A stretch of 64,000 bases of DNA from Tenodera sinensis (GCA_030765045.1 CM060962.1:216154031-216218030), one strand, 5' to 3'. Shown: positions 34,745 to 50,571, numbered from the stretch's first letter. Notes: generated by a model not told the origin, from the sequence alone. Numbers and translations are program-made.

Positions 34745-35590
34745 TTACTTTCTTTACTATCTACAGCAAGTAAGGGAAATATTGTATTTTAGCCTTAAAT
34801 TGGTCGTCCAGATTTCACCGTGAATATACGTTTTGAGGCTCCCTGAGCTTAAAAAATTAGGAACAAGTCCGTCTGAGTCTCATCCTGAACAGTATAACTC
34901 ATAAGCGAAAAGTGGGTTATAAACCAAACTTCATATTCAAGTTCAGCATCTTTCAAGGAAACGAAAGGAAAAATTTAAAGAAAATATCCTTACCGTAAGC
35001 TACCCATTGCATGGAGCATTTAAATAAATTTTGTTTTCTCAAAAATAGATTTCGATTAAAATACCGTATGTTTAAGCTATTTTCATGAGCAGTGCAATAT
35101 ATCGTTGTACATATTGAATTCTCATGACACAGTCCCTGAAATCCACATCATTGGGTGACTTGTACAATTGGTAAATCTAAAGATAGACAAAATGTTACTG
35201 CACAAAACTTGTAGTTCTCATTACAGCTCACAGTTTATGTGAAATTCACTTTTTGTGCAGCAAACCATTTCAGAAATATTCCTGCTATTGCTTTTAATTT
35301 TCAAACAGCTAATATATTCTCAAATGGGATTACGTTATTCTGTTTTGATATCAATTGGCAGCCAAACAGAACGTAATTTCAAAGGGGTCATGTAGCGACC
35401 AGCTCTTATAAGATTTGTAAGCTACTGCAGTCTCCCGTAGCCATTGTACATACGTATAAGAAAATATTTCTACAAACGTTCAACTGTGCTAACATGAGAT
35501 AGGTATAGGAATATATATTTGTAAGAATGGTTTGTGCAGGAGTTGAGACAGTTATGTGAGTGCAACACATTAGGATTTTCTATTTATTGC
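34745..35590 (+). repeat. Family A repeat, full copy, subtype without (TG)n
   Basis: From TTTACTATCTACAGCAAGTA to GTGAGTGCAACACATTAGGA, collinear with the minus copy at 15175-15977. Like that copy it follows family Z. Confidence 0.8.
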
Positions 35591-35824
35591 AATGAACCTT
35601 GAAGTCAAATACCGTAAGTGTCCTGTGTCAAAATGCCCATCTAACGCCCTTTGTAACCCCTGAAAGTTTTTCGATTAATTCTATAACACTCTGTAGATTG
35701 GAATCACCATTATTTTTATCGATGTTAAAATTTCTAAATCAACCCCACAATATATTAAGCCATCAGCCAAAATACCTCATCTTTACCTCAGTGCACACAA
35801 TATAAATGTGAAACAAGTTCCTGC

Positions 35825-35864
35825 ACAAGTTACTGTGTATTTGTGTGCGCGCGTTTGTGTTGTG

Positions 35865-35948
<84 letters not shown>

Positions 35949-36230
35949 CGTAACTTAGAAACGAAAAGTTGGTTAAATACCAAATTTGATATTTAAGTTT
36001 AGTGTCCTCCAAGGATATAACGAACATTTCGAAAAAAATTTCCCTACAAGAAACTACCCTTTATACCCAAAATTGTTTTGAAGTTTTTATTTTATCATAA
36101 AGAGCTGTAACGATTTTGATTGAAATAGCATATATTTAAGATATTTTCATGTCAAATGAGATGTATGCCTTCAATTTTCTAGAAATAACCTCTGAAATCT
36201 TCTTTAAACTGAATTACGTTTTCAAATGAC
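35825..36230 (+). repeat. Family A fragment with (GT)n-(GA)n
   Basis: A CG/GT microsatellite (35846-35908) followed by (GA)n (35909-35945), then the family A middle: CTTAGAAACGAAAAGTTGG and GATTTTGATTGAAATAGCAT. Confidence 0.7.
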
Positions 36231-36837
36231 TATTTCTAATAGAAAACCTGTCAAAATCGCCCCTTGCTTGATGACAAAGTCAGCTTTTCTAGTTCTTTTA
36301 ATACGTGCTCTGAATACTATACAAGACTAACGATAAACTTGATCGAGTCCTCCATATTAAGGCCACAGCGGTAATAATGATTAAAGAAGGCAATTACTGC
36401 AGCATACATTAAATAATAACTGGTGAAATGGTTGTTGACATTTATCAAATTAACGTACAAAACACATTATTTAAATGCCAGACAGCTTAGCAAAATTAAT
36501 AATGATTATATTAATTATATTTGACGGATAAGAATACACCCTCCTAAAAATATGTTGTATTTTCTGTAAATTTTTGGGCATCATAATATACTTTGGGTCC
36601 CTTTCTTGTGGTCCTCTTAGTTTATTTTCGTATATTTCAGATATATAGACGTGCTTACCGATCAGAGAAAATGCACATTAATTGACACAAAGTTCTGTGG
36701 ATAAATCAATCCAAAAACATGTAGGTACTTATTCTCCAAAGCATTCCTAGCCTATCTTAAAAAAGATGTTATTGGTATGAATGCAGATATTTTGATTGGT
36801 AATTGAGAACAGCATAATGAACGTGTGTGGAAGCGAT
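36231..36837. other. AT-rich sequence, nothing recognised
   Basis: No motif seen. Confidence 0.5.
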
Positions 36838-37103
36838 AAAAATCTGAATAAACCGTGTGTGTGTCCCGAACTGATGTTCATCTTCATCTCGCGCCCTAGA
36901 TCCCAGCGCATTCTAAGTCTCATGCAATCCTTGAACCCAAATCCCTTTTAGTATCACCAAGCCAAGAGCAGCAACGACAAGCCACAAGTGGTAACCCACT
37001 GTCCTGACAGAGGAGGTCCATCGGAGAGTACCGGCTTCGATCACCTACAGGTAGCTGATGCAGCAGAACGGCCACCATACCGACTGAGCTACCGTTGCTA
37101 ACA
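36838..37103 (-). mobile_element. tRNA-headed SINE (family IV), copy b
   Basis: Collinear with 32042-32302. The minus-strand head is GGTAGCTCAGTCGGTATGG, with a B-box-like GATCGAAGCCGG. Confidence 0.65.
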
Positions 37104-37334
37104 TAGCGGCTTTCACTACAATGTTCTGCCAGTAGGACTACAGAATTTTTTTAGTTTAGATTTTACAAGGGAATAATGCAGTTGTCTGAAAATTGACCGG
37201 TTATTCATTTTAAAGACAGAAGAATCTAGGAAAAATTCGCCTATGTAAAATAGTGTATAGATATTTGTATAAACTTCAGAAAGTTGTTATTTAATAACAT
37301 AATTACCCTCTTTTCAAATGTTTTTTTCCCTAAT

Positions 37335-37445
37335 TTACCGTTAAAGTGAGCCGTTGGGAGTATCTTTCCTTTGTATTGCAGCTTAAGAACTCATTCTGTA
37401 GGTAGATTGACATTTTCATGTAATACCAAGTATAATCGAGATGGC
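37335..37445 (+). repeat. Family Z 5' fragment
   Basis: GTGAGCCGTTGGGAGTATC, CTTTGTATTGCAGCTTAAG and TAATACCAAGTATAATCGAG match 33240-33340. It again runs into an AAT array. Confidence 0.7.
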
Positions 37446-37452
37446 GATGATC

Positions 37453-37731
<279 letters not shown>

Positions 37732-37830
37732 TCACAACCTACCCGGTGACTAACACTGATGTCACAACTTGGTTGTAACTGGGGGACATAGCTTTGTAAT
37801 CAGATGGTAGAGCAGAAAGACACTGTTTGG

Positions 37831-38417
37831 CTTGAAACATATTTATTTGTTATTAGTCTTGAAACAACAGTAAAGCAGTGTTGGTTTACAATTTAGGGTT
37901 GGATAGGCTTACCCGTTACGGACAATGTCAAGTTGTGTTGATGAAGTCGGGAGGCCCAGTCCACATAGTTGACCCGTCGGGTGGCGACCGCCACCTCAGC
38001 GGCGTGGAGCACAGCACACAGCAGTTCCTGGACAAGACTCCCCCCGAGCGAGCTCTCAGAGCCCGGTTATAACGCGTCCTGTCCTCTATGGGGGTCTTGC
38101 AATTGCAATGGTGGCTTTTACCATATTTGGTATGCCAACGCCCTGGTGAACGGGATGTTCTAGAAAATTCTTAAGACACGTGACATCGCATGATGCAACC
38201 ATTCCAGCAGTTACTATGCGGAAGGGTGACATCATAGAAAAGTCCATAGGGACTACCATAGGAAGTGGTGAACCACCCATGTCCGGTCACATATATATCT
38301 TAAGATATGTGTAACAAGTTAAAGGAATTGTAAAATGTGATTTATCACAAATTTAGAAGATTAATAAAATGTTATAACTTAATATAAAATAGGTACTTCT
38401 CAATCACAGACGTGACA
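37831..38417 (-). repeat. ~565-590 bp repeat, copy 1 of a nearly identical pair
   Basis: Differs from 45251-45813 by three substitutions, one single-base indel and a 23-bp segment (38134-38156) that this copy keeps. The minus strand has a 64-codon frame (MGGSPLPMVVPMDF...) with no known domain, then a GC-rich block with competing short frames, and ends with an AATAAA motif. Function unknown. It may be a non-autonomous retroposon or the copied transcript of a gene. Confidence 0.75.
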
Positions 38418-41400
38418 TATCCCGCAACGTTTAGAAAGGCGACGCCTGGCGCCGGCTAAAAACAACAAGAATGTAACATGAAGTGATACTCCTATATAAT
38501 GAAAAGGGAGGGACCAAACACTGCAAACTAGCCTAATTACAAATACTATTGTGTGTATACATAGGCAACCAAGCATACTTGCGAGGTGCAAAATCAAAAG
38601 AAGATAAATATAAAACGGAAGTATTTCCTTGTATACACAGAAATAAAACAAAACCAAAAAGTGTAGCACCTGCAAAATAAAAGAGTAAGAGGGATTTACA
38701 GGGGGGAGGAGTGGATAAAACTAACAGGGAAGGAAAACAGAAGTTATATCGTTGATTCCACGTTGAAGGAGGTGAAAGTCCTTGTAAACACGCTGTGCCA
38801 GCAGTATGGAAACTGTTTCGAGTTTTGGGACACCTTTAGAACACAGTGTAGATTGCCATGCATGTCTATACCGCTGAACGCAGATCATCAGGATTATCTT
38901 TGGCACATAAACTGCTATTCAGTCACGATAAGTACACTTATTTCCTGCGCCTTCTCACTATGTCCAGAGAATGTGGTCCTTGCAGGAAATCCAGCGTTAC
39001 ACCTAGAGATTTTTAAGAATAGTTTACAGGTTTTTAAATACATGCTCAACACTCCAAGTTCAATATTCCACTTGGGAAACGCAGTGTTACAGTCCATTCA
39101 AGAGGAAGCGTAGACGACTAAGTGTGTGCGTATTGGTGAGGTGCCTCCAAAGTCCTCATTGCAGAGTGGTGTGCCTCAGACGTGTAGGCGTAGGCCGTGC
39201 GGGTGACAAAAGAACACAAAAATACAAAGGAATTAGGAAGATATACAATAAAAGGGGACACAATATTTATGTAGAATATAGGAAGGCAGAGGGAATCAAA
39301 GAATATAATGTGCGAAAGGAGGGGGGACGAAAAAGAATAAGTGGGAGTATAATACGGGAAGAAAAGGTACGTAAAGTAATATGGAAGAAGAGGAAAAAAA
39401 GGAAAGGTTTTATAGTAAAGGTGCTACAATTGAGCTTAATAAAACAATGACAATATAATGTACGTAATGAGTTAAGCCATGACATACATTAAGTGAAACA
39501 TCTAGGTAATAGAATCGAACAATAAAACCAAAATAAAATTCCATATGAAAATTGATACTTGTTGTTTGCATATTAAAAGGTATTTAATGTGAGAGAAAAA
39601 AAACATTCAGTGAAGAAAAATAAGTCACATAGGGAAGGCTTCAAACCAATCTGCTCATTACTAGTATACTTTGCAGTTTACACAGATGTTTCACCGAAAC
39701 TACAAAATATTACATAACGAAAAATCAACATGAATAAGATAGATGTATGTTGCACAAGAGTATAGTGAACTAAATTACAATTGAAACTTGTATAACAGTT
39801 TCGTTATAAAATGGAGTTTCTTCTGGTTAACATAATAGTGTTACAATCAAAATTAAACAAGGCAATGAAGAATTCTATTCCATCATTATAAGAATGTAAC
39901 TAATAAGTTTAAAACAACTACATAGCTGGAGTAAATAAGAATTTTACCAGTAATAGGAATACAGTGATGTAATCTTTTAGGATATCCAAGTGACCATAAT
40001 GTAAAACAAAAATACCAAGGAGAACTTGTGTGCGACGGAAGAGGAAAAAAACATGGCCCAATGATAGCATAAATATCTAAAAATGAAAGCATACCGCTAA
40101 ACTTAAAGGTATCGTTCTTCGCCAATAAATAGCCTGCGCAGTCCTAGTTGGCTATATGGTCAAAGAAACGTCCCTCCAAGTCAGTCAAATAATGCTTGTA
40201 TGGGCATTGTAACCTTCCCTATTTGTTATATTTATTCAGAATGAATTATGGGAGATTCGTGCATCATAGCACTCGCTATGTGATATCTAAAATATCTAAA
40301 ATTTAGAGAAGGTCTTATCGACGAACTAACAGTGAATTATGGCATCCTTAAGATTACAGACTGAATCCCTAAGGAAACTACATAATTTATCAGAACAGAC
40401 TGAACAATTTGACGAGCTTTCTAAAATACATTATGCAATGTGGTATCAAGTATAAATGAGTTACAAAGGTAAGGGGAAGCTCGTAATAACTCATCATAAG
40501 CAGCAACAGAGGTAGGGATACATGTTTGAGCTGAGTTCATCTAAAAGGTCACAATAACTAGTATCTGACAAATTCATTGGCTGTCATCACATTGAATGAT
40601 TTTTTTTAAGGAATCTTAAAATACAGTAGAAGTTGTCAGAGTCCATATAATACCTACATATTATAACAGATGCGGTACTCTTCCGCAAATTCACATATTA
40701 ATATCTCTCAACAATATCCATGGGAGCGACCCACTTATTAACGACATATAACAAAATTCATCGGCCTCTGTGCACAGGAAAAATTAACTCTCAATAGTTC
40801 CTTGAACTATAATCTCTCAAAATTACCATTTGGTGGGGCCTCGCGGCTCACCCGCCAAGATGAAATAATCTTTGTATTTCATCAGTTATCTCTCAGGATC
40901 TTAGTCTGTCAGGACCTCGCGGTTTACCTGCCAAATATAAGAACCATTTTGTTTTATCACTTTATTATATTCAATAATAACCACATTTCATGGAATCTTG
41001 CGATATATACATGAAAGAACGCAATACTTCCCTAAATATCGCGTCACCAACTCCATTACTCGGGGGCCCTGCGGCACTCCCGTTGAAAAAGTTGTACCTC
41101 ATAAATCTGATAATCATAAAACAACAAATAAAAAGTACTCTGACATCCCCTATGTACTAACAATATAATCACAATATTCATATCTCTCTTTACAAAACAA
41201 GAAAAAAAGTAAATATGACCCTAGTTGATGACACCTAATTTATTTTGATTACAAAATCAGTAAAGGGTGGCTAAACCACAACCAGACAAATACCAAACTC
41301 AGCTGTTGCGTTTTAGTGACTGCTTAAGTAATTATGAAAAACAAAACAAAAAAGATTATAGTACCTATTGAAAGAAAATGAAGGCGGTATCATCATGAAG

Positions 41401-44400
41401 GTGCGGAGCACTTCCAACAGGTAGCTCTTGACGGCATAGTCAACAGAAGAACGTTTGTTTCGCTGTTAGCAATTGAACAATGTCTCTGCAAACATAACTC
41501 AGGAAAACACAATGAGATTTCATGAAACAAAAAAATTAAACACAGACTTGCAATACTGTGTTTCAGTCGTTCAGTATTTTCTCTGATTTCATTAAGAATC
41601 AACACTAACACATGGCAGAAAGATAATTGTATAAATGTTTGTAAGTGTGAAAAAACTAAGCGATTTTATAGCAAAATATATACAAAGTAATACAATTATT
41701 AAATAATGTACTCTTCAGGGAAGAAATATAGTATAGCGATTTTATTTCAAAGTGCTCTACTTCCATTAATGAATATCCAGAAAATAATTATCGTATGCAC
41801 CTATTACTAGCAAACATGAGAGTTCAAACTGTAATATTAATGTGAAGTACCATAATAACTAACATGAATGGGGAATAAGAAAATTGTGTAAACAGTTACT
41901 CTGACTGTATAACTATGAAAGCAATATTGCCAATGAAGGACACAGCGTCTAGTAGAATTGCGAAGAAATAGTAACATAACTAATTCGCTATACCAAAATA
42001 ATTATTAATGTCAAAACAGAAAAACGTGCGTAAATATGTATCTGCAGTTATAAGGAAAAAAGGGAAAATACAATAAATACCATGAAAGTAGGAAGATGTA
42101 TATATAAAGATTTTAAGGAAGTGAACTGTGACTGGTTGAGTATTGGTTACCGTAAAATTGTATTTCGGTTAACAAGAAACTAAGTGCACAAGCAACCCGG
42201 AATAATAGAAACGCATTAGTGTTAAACCTTGGTAATCAGAACATGAAAAGTTTGTGTATTTTGGATCAGTCATATACTAGAAAGAAGTTACTTTCAAATG
42301 GTCTAAGGGGGGTAAATTATACACGTACCAAATGTTTATTACGGAAGTGCAGAAGAAAATAGTACCAAATGAATGTTTTGTTATAGACTGATCTGAAAAA
42401 TAAGTAATACCTTTTAATGTCACACGCTATCATATTATCGCATATGGAAGTGTTACGGAAATAGTGGAGGAAGACGACTCACTGAAATAACTACTCTATC
42501 ACGCTTATCTTTTGTACTTGACCTTGCAGGAATCTGCATTCGCATACTTCCGGAATGAGATAATATTGTGGTCGAGTTATACAGATTGTGTTTAGATTAC
42601 AAGGTTTATGTAAGGAAGGAATTAAATGTTCTGTTGTAAATGCACTTTTTTTTTCTTTTTAATCCAAGGTAGGATTTAATCATTTATTTTCTGTAAGTCT
42701 ATTATTTTAGAAAGAAAAAGAGGCAGGTTAATTTTGACTCAATGGTGTTTCGTGTAGTCAATTCTTGTGTAAATGTATCGTGTTCACACATAATCTTCAA
42801 AAAAGTAAATAGAAAAATCAGAATTACTAATATGGAAATAAACAGATGTGTAACATAATTCTAATGATTCCACATGTATCTAACAATTTAATATTTAGTG
42901 CACTACAAACTTTCAAATTGAAATCGAATATTGATGCATATAACTCTCGTCAGCTTATTGACTTTAACTTTCAAAATTTGTAACTCCAAAATAAATTTTT
43001 GCTGAAATCTCAACATTGTGTGACAAATTACCGCAGTCTATTAGAAATATATCTAAGAAAAATCCTAATGGAACGTTAAAATAAAATTATCTCAGTTCAC
43101 TATCAATAAACTGAATAAATATTTTGCTATTGTATATAGTACTATGTAATTATTATTAGAAAAACCAGCATACTCTTCCAGTACGCCAATAACTTAAACA
43201 ATGTAATGTGCATCTATTTAAGCTTTTAAGCATTGATTTCATAACTTTCATCGCTATTGGATTTTCACTTTATCTGAATAAATTCGTATAAGCGTGAGTA
43301 GAAAAACAGACGAACTTCGTAAATAGTTTTAGAAATAGATGTAATTCATGAAACGTACCAGTAGAATACGTGAGGTTATTAGCTGTCAGTAATACACTCT
43401 AAAAGTAAATGAAAGGAGTAGTGAACATTAGGTATCAAGAGTAGTATTAATGTAGTTAATTTGCATGATATTTCGGTATTATCCATGTGTTCAAATTTAT
43501 ATGTGTAGGTTCAAAGTGCAGAAGTGTGTACACATTAGGCGACAATAATTTATCTACTTTGGAAGCAAAATCATTCCTATTATCCTAAACTAAAAATAAA
43601 TGCAGTTATTTATCTCCTTATAAATGGAAAGCAAAGAAAACAATATTTCTTCTTCTTCGAGATTTGGTTCTTTTTATGCTAATAAGAGTATTTAAAATTA
43701 AGCACACTGATGTTTTTTTTTTTTTGTTTTTTTTTTTCAAAGAAAAGTGATAATTATAGCAATCGTAAAATACTTTTTAGTGATGTAACCTGTATTTGAT
43801 ACATAAAAGCCTAGTAATTGATATATGAACTTGCTCGTAGTTTAAAATTGTTTGAATAAATAGGATTTGACAAGTGATGTAATTACAATATGATTAAGCT
43901 GAAAACTATTCATATGTTCAGCAAGATCTGCAGTGAACTTTAATATGGAGAGGATTAAGTTAACAATGTAGGATAGTAACGCAGTATTTCTAAAGTCTCC
44001 TTTTGTGTTTTCGTTTTAATATGTCGTTCATTTATCATTTTCCTTTAGGTTCTTTCAATAAGTATTGAACACATTATTCTCCAAGTGGGTGAAAATAAAT
44101 TACATAGTCTTATGCACAGAAGGTTTATAGTTCGTAAAAACAATAAAACTGAATATGTGTGTTATTCTTTCTTGGTCGTTACTATAGTTGTTATTTGTGT
44201 TACCTTATAGGTTTGAATTCTATTATGTTTTGGTAATTAATTTAATGTATAGATCAGTTTTGACAATTTCTTGACCACGTAATTCACAATCATGACATGA
44301 ATCTTGTTATAGGAAATTAAATTTAATTAAAGGTTGGCTGAATGGTTGGAGTTTAACACCAAAATATGATTTAGAAATAGATAAATAGGTTTTTTTTTAA

Positions 44401-45186
44401 AATACTACTTACCTATGTTATTTCTAGTATTTGAAATTAAATACACTCAGAAAAATAATTTGTAATATACGGATAATGGGATACTAGAAAATCACATAAC
44501 GATTGAATTGTAAGAAAATATTCCTACGAGAAACAAAATTAATATATCTAATTGATAATTACGAAGGGGAAAGTATTTTTCGCGTTACAACAGAAAGGTC
44601 TGGTGAATTCTGTAGAGAAGTATTGTTTGCAGTTATATTTAGCCCAATGATGAACAACAGAAACAGAAAGATAAACAGTCATCGTTCTATAAAAATCAAT
44701 ACTTGTTACCAGTGATAGCAAAGAAAGCATTATTATACGCCAAATATTTGATGAGAGGATACTTAGTGAAATCTGCACAAGCCTATCAGTTTCGTAACTT
44801 TAACACAATTACATTCTTATTAAGCGTAGGTATCTCTGAGCCAAAAATATTTGTGAAACTTTATTTACTAAGCACTTATGCTACTGCAGAAAAATTAGAG
44901 CGCAAGTTTGATCGCTATGTATATAAATATTTCCTGAACAGAGTACAGTAACCTAAAAAAGTATAATTGAAATGAATTGAAAGTTCAAGACATTAAAATG
45001 TTGGATAAACAAACCCAGACTTAAAAATGTATTAGGGCGAAATAAAATAATAAATTGAGTATCTCAACAATATGAAACAACTTAATTAGTATGATCTCTC
45101 AAGCCAACAGTGATTACCCGTGTTTAGGGAATAATATTAGTTATTGTATTTTTTTTGTATTATTTTATTTTTCTTGTTTCTTTTCC

Positions 45187-45190
<4 letters not shown>
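38418..45190. other. ~6.8 kb AT-rich region without recognisable features
   Basis: No retroelement domain, SINE head or convincing exon was found. Short frames at 38763-39113 (plus) and 44503-44951 (plus) have ordinary composition and no recognisable motif, so I do not call them. T-runs occur at 42645 and 43712-43737. This is the only long stretch of the window without an obvious mobile element, so any host intron or intergenic sequence most likely lies here. Confidence 0.5.
40835..41085 (+). repeat. Degenerate GC-rich motif repeated three times
   Basis: GGGGCCTCGCGGCTCACCCG (about 40835), CAGGACCTCGCGGTTTACCTG (about 40912) and GGGGGCCCTGCGGCACTCCCG (about 41062) share a CCTCGCGG-T-ACC core in AT-rich surroundings. 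The first is followed by an 8-bp inverted repeat, ATGAAATA ... TATTTCAT. The resemblance is short and may be chance. Confidence 0.3.
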
Positions 45191-46542
<1,352 letters not shown>

Positions 46543-47189
46543 TCCCCCTTTTAGGTTTTTCTTTCGGGCCTAAGTCCCGAAGCACCAAACGGCGAGATGC
46601 CCCTTCTAAAAACAGTTAAACTATTTTTAACAACCTGAAACTTGTCATAAGAAAATAACCGCAGCTTTTATTTTAAATTAATTACCATGAACTGAGACTT
46701 CTTAAGAGATCCAACGACATGTGATATTTTCCTGAGCGTCTCTTAAGATGTTTTCGAAGTTAAAATATTGATTAACTTGCAACTGAATGCGAATAAAGTC
46801 TAGGGAATTTTCATGGGTCTACAAAATATCAAATCACATAATCTAATAGTGAAACCTCCAACATGTAGGCAGACATGCAAGATATAAAATTGTTATGTTG
46901 GTGTTTTTAAATGACAAGAACACAAGTGAAGGTGTTAAATAAGCAACATTAACACTTGTAAGCCATTGTTGATGATGCAATTTGTTTAAAATATGCCGTT
47001 AGAAGTCTGCTAAAAGTGTGCTATTCTTGAAATTGTCCTCTGAAACTTCAATAAACATCAGAATACTTTACATATGCGAACGCATCTAAAATGTAGTGTT
47101 TGTAAATATTCAAGTTCTTCAGAAAAAAGAAAAGTCGAAATCGTATTAAAGAGGCTGTGTCTTTCTTGGGAGACATGGTACCACTTCAG
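46543..47189. other. Unclassified sequence
   Basis: Immediately right of the array there is a short balanced patch (GGGCCTAAGTCCCGAAGCACC), then AT-rich DNA. Nothing recognised. Confidence 0.5.
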
Positions 47190-48905
47190 TTATTTGCTAT
47201 ACTAAGAGATCCTTGGAAATGCATAACCGATTACAGGCCAATTTTATATATTTTTTAAATTTATTTATTATTTGAAGTCGCTTCAACATATCGCGACTAA
47301 ACATTGAGAAAAAAAAAAGGAGGAAACAAATCATGAAGTTTACATTGAATTGAAACATTAACTTTGCATGCCTTGATGAACTTGATGATTTTCTTGTGAT
47401 ATTGTTGATCACCCAAAGCTAGCTGAAGGTTCTCAGGAACTCCATACTGAAGTCGCTGGTGAGTGTATCTTGGGCAAACAGTGAGCAGATGCTGAACGGT
47501 AAGAGTAGGATCACACAGAGTACATTTAGGAGGAAGTTCACGGGACTGAATGTAGGAATGAGTGAGTGCAGTGTGGCCAATGCATAATCGGGTTATTAGA
47601 ACCTGGTCTCGCCGGGTTAGTGTTCTAATTGTTGTGGATAGGTTAGGTATTGGACAGATATCATGCAGTTTGCTGTTGGATGTAGTTGTCCAATCTGTCC
47701 TCCATCGGTGTAGGATAGTTCTTTTAAGATGTCGTAAATAGTCTTCATGTGGTAACTTAAGATCTGGTAAGTTTGGAGGATGCTTGGTAGCTTCTTTTGC
47801 GGCAGTGTCAGCAAGATCATTTCCTGGTATGTTACAGTGAGATGGTATCCATGCCAAGATCAGTTGTTTACCTGATGAAATAAGTTCACTGTATAATTCA
47901 CGTATCTCCCTTACCAAGGTGTGGCAAGGAGATCGTTGTTGAATAGCCATTAATGCACTAAGGGAATCCGTATATATATAATGAATGATTTGAAGTCTCC
48001 ATTCTTTGATATATATATAATCCATGGCGAAACGTATAGCAAACAGTTCACTAGAGAAAATGGTGAGAGTGTCTGGTAGACTATACATCATGGTGTGGTT
48101 AGGAGCAACCACCGCACAGCCATTATTGCTGTCACACCGGGAACCATCGGTATAAATTGGCTCAAAATTGGCATACGTGTCACAGAATTCTTTGAACAGC
48201 ATGATAAAACAAGATTTCTGGGTATGAGCCTTCACATATTTTGTCAAAGTGGTGTTGATGACAGGTGATTTTATTCTCCATGGTATATCATTTATGTTGA
48301 AGGTACGGGAAATGAAAGAAGGAATAGTCAGATTAAACTCTTCAAGGTATGTAACAATTCTTTGGGAGAAGGGTTGGATAGGGAATCCTTTGGGTTGAGT
48401 ATTATCTTGGAGTGATATATAAGCAACTGCACCAGAATTAGGTCTGGTTAAGGTCTTGGTAAAATAAGTAAGACTTAACATTTTACGTCGGAAAGAAAGT
48501 GGTGGTTCACCTGCTGCAATTTTTAGACTCTCTGTAGGACTAGTATGGAATGCCCCAAGTGCAATTCTTAGAGCTGTGGTTTGAACAGTGTCCAGCATTT
48601 TAAGACTTGATAGTTTGGCGGAGTTATAAACAATAGAACCGTAATCCCACTTGGAGAGGATGGTCAGTGCGAAATAGAACACTGAGATCGGCTCCCCACC
48701 CTTTGGCAGATAAGACTTTTAAAAGATTAAGCCAATCAGCTTTAAGGAGCTTAAGATGGTGTATCCAAGTCAACTTATGATCAAAGTGCATGCCCAGTAT
48801 ACGGACGGTATTTACCACTGGGAGTTGGCAGTTGGTAATGTGTAGTATAGGGTTTGGGCTAGGAGTTTTCAATCTGGAGAAAAGAATAGCTTGACTTTTT
48901 TGGGA
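47190..48905 (-). mobile_element. I-like (RNase H-bearing) non-LTR retrotransposon, 5'-truncated
   Basis: The element reads leftward from a truncation near 48905, inside the RT domain, through RNase H to a 3' end. That end contains AATAATAAATAAATTT near 47255-47285, like the TAA-rich tails of I elements. RNase H plus a CCHC tail places it in the I/R1/LOA group rather than Jockey or RTE. The I-like call is inference from overall pattern. Confidence 0.75.
47297..48905 (-). pseudogene. I-like ORF2 remnant: RT thumb, RNase H, CCHC tail
   Basis: The N-terminal piece (48905-48672) reads KSQAILFSRLKTPSP, then VRILGMHFDHKLTW of the RT connection region. A one-base frame change near 48670 leads into WDYGSIVYNSA and the 461-residue frame ending at 47297. 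In that frame RNase H shows YTDGS (177-181), SSEL (E212), YTDS (237-240) and WIPSHCNIPGNDLAD (278-292). A CCHC knuckle follows (C387, C390, H398, C403). All four RNase H acids or their neighbours are present, so decay is slight. The catalytic RT (ADD) lies beyond the truncation and is absent. Confidence 0.88.
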
Positions 48906-50224
48906 AGAAAAAATAAAATATCTTTATCATAAAGCATTTAGTCACTCATTCTTCAAAACCATTTATAAGGTATTCGAGATTCTTAAGGAAAGGTTAATAA
49001 CTGTCACAAATTGCCAACAAATGATACTTTGGTTCTTTGTGCATTCTTATTAATTAGAATTTCTTCCGTAATTTGATATAAATTTAAATTTTAACCGTAA
49101 TTCTTATATTTCAAATATAAAACCTTGAATCTGGTCATTTTTACTGTGAATTCTGTTCACTTCACAGAAAAATACTCCTCCACACTTTGGAATAGAGTGG
49201 TAAACTTTAGACCATCTTTAGGGAAAGTTTTGTTCTACAAATTTATGTTATTGAGTCTTGCAGCTTTTGTGTGCTCAACTCAAGTAGTTTCTTTGCAAAT
49301 ACACATGAGTTTGTTGTTTCCAGTGTTGCTTTTAAAAGTTTTCTCACCTGTGAATGACATTTTTTCGGTATAAATGAACCACTGTCTCAAAAACTATTGA
49401 AGACAGCTAAATTTAATTTTAGGATAATAAAAGCAACCTATAAGTGCTACTTTGGTTCTACTTAGGTTAATAGCACGGTTAGTCATTTAAAAAATGCTGA
49501 TAAACGTCAATCAAAATGTGGTATAATTAAAAAAACCTATATCCCTTAATAAAGAAGCATGTTAAGTAAAAGTGTATCAATTAACTTTGGAGGAATGCAT
49601 CCACATCCTGTAAACATTCTCGTTTGATATCTTAAATTGTTCCTGAGATAATGGTTAATGAATTTAGCAGTGTTAACATTGGCGGGATAAGAGTTTAATA
49701 TCCCCTTAAATACAACTGCAGTTCTCATTTATGCCTAATTTGTTTCAATAATATAAACTATATATTTTATAGCACATAGTTTGTTATTGATTGCTTAGTT
49801 ACGAGAAATGTTAAAGAATTGCTAATATCCTCCCGAGGCTAATATTTGTTACCGTCTTCGCGGACACAAAGGATATTTCTTGTCAGCACAATAAACACAA
49901 ACTATATTTAATATATTAAAAATAGGAACATTGAAACACACATTGGCTTTATAGACTTCGATTAACCTTCCCACCCAGTTGACAGACCAAATTATGGCAA
50001 ATGTTTATGAATTAAAGGATAGCCTTATGGCTTGTTGAAGCAAAAAGGAATTACATGAATACAAACTTAATATTACAGGTTTGATTTAAAATAGCAGGGA
50101 CCGTTAAGACTAACCCTGGGTTAAAGCAAGATACAGTTTATCACCAGCTTTTGTTTAATACGAAATTTTAAATAAAAGCTACTTTTAGTAAACCTATGAA
50201 TAAGAGTTATTAATAAAACACGTA
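48906..50224. other. AT-rich sequence, nothing recognised
   Basis: No domain or repeat relationship seen. Confidence 0.5.
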
Positions 50225-50540
50225 TGAATAATATTTGTTTGCAGAAGATCTGCTCATAATTATAAAGAACACTTCTAAAAATGAAGTAAGGGAAAAAATA
50301 ACGCTAGAGCCATTGCAATATCCAAAACATCGTACGGCAATGAAACTTCGTTTCCGATGACAAAGTAGAAGGATAGAGTTCCTTAGGAAAGTAAATTATT
50401 GCATCAAACTCTAAAGGATCAACAATATGGAAATAAAAAGCGGAAGTAAAAGCAAAACCTTAATGATGATGTAATGAACTATAGACAAAAATGGATTGAG
50501 CATGGTATTTTATGAAGCCAAAATGAGCTATTGTCTAATC
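50225..50540 (+). pseudogene. Possible RT fragment (ADD-like motif)
   Basis: AEDLLIIIKNTSKNEVREKI resembles the (F/Y)ADDLLII ... catalytic block of RTE-like RTs with one D changed to E. Later pieces such as RIEFLRKVNYCI fit the following region loosely. Heavily decayed. Confidence 0.35.
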
Positions 50541-50555
50541 CTTGGAGTGATTGTT

Positions 50556-50571
50556 ATTGTTATTATTATTA

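Noticed and set aside
38763..39113. 116-codon frame as a possible host exon
   Set aside because: It has no recognisable motif and no convincing start or splice context. Composition alone is not enough.
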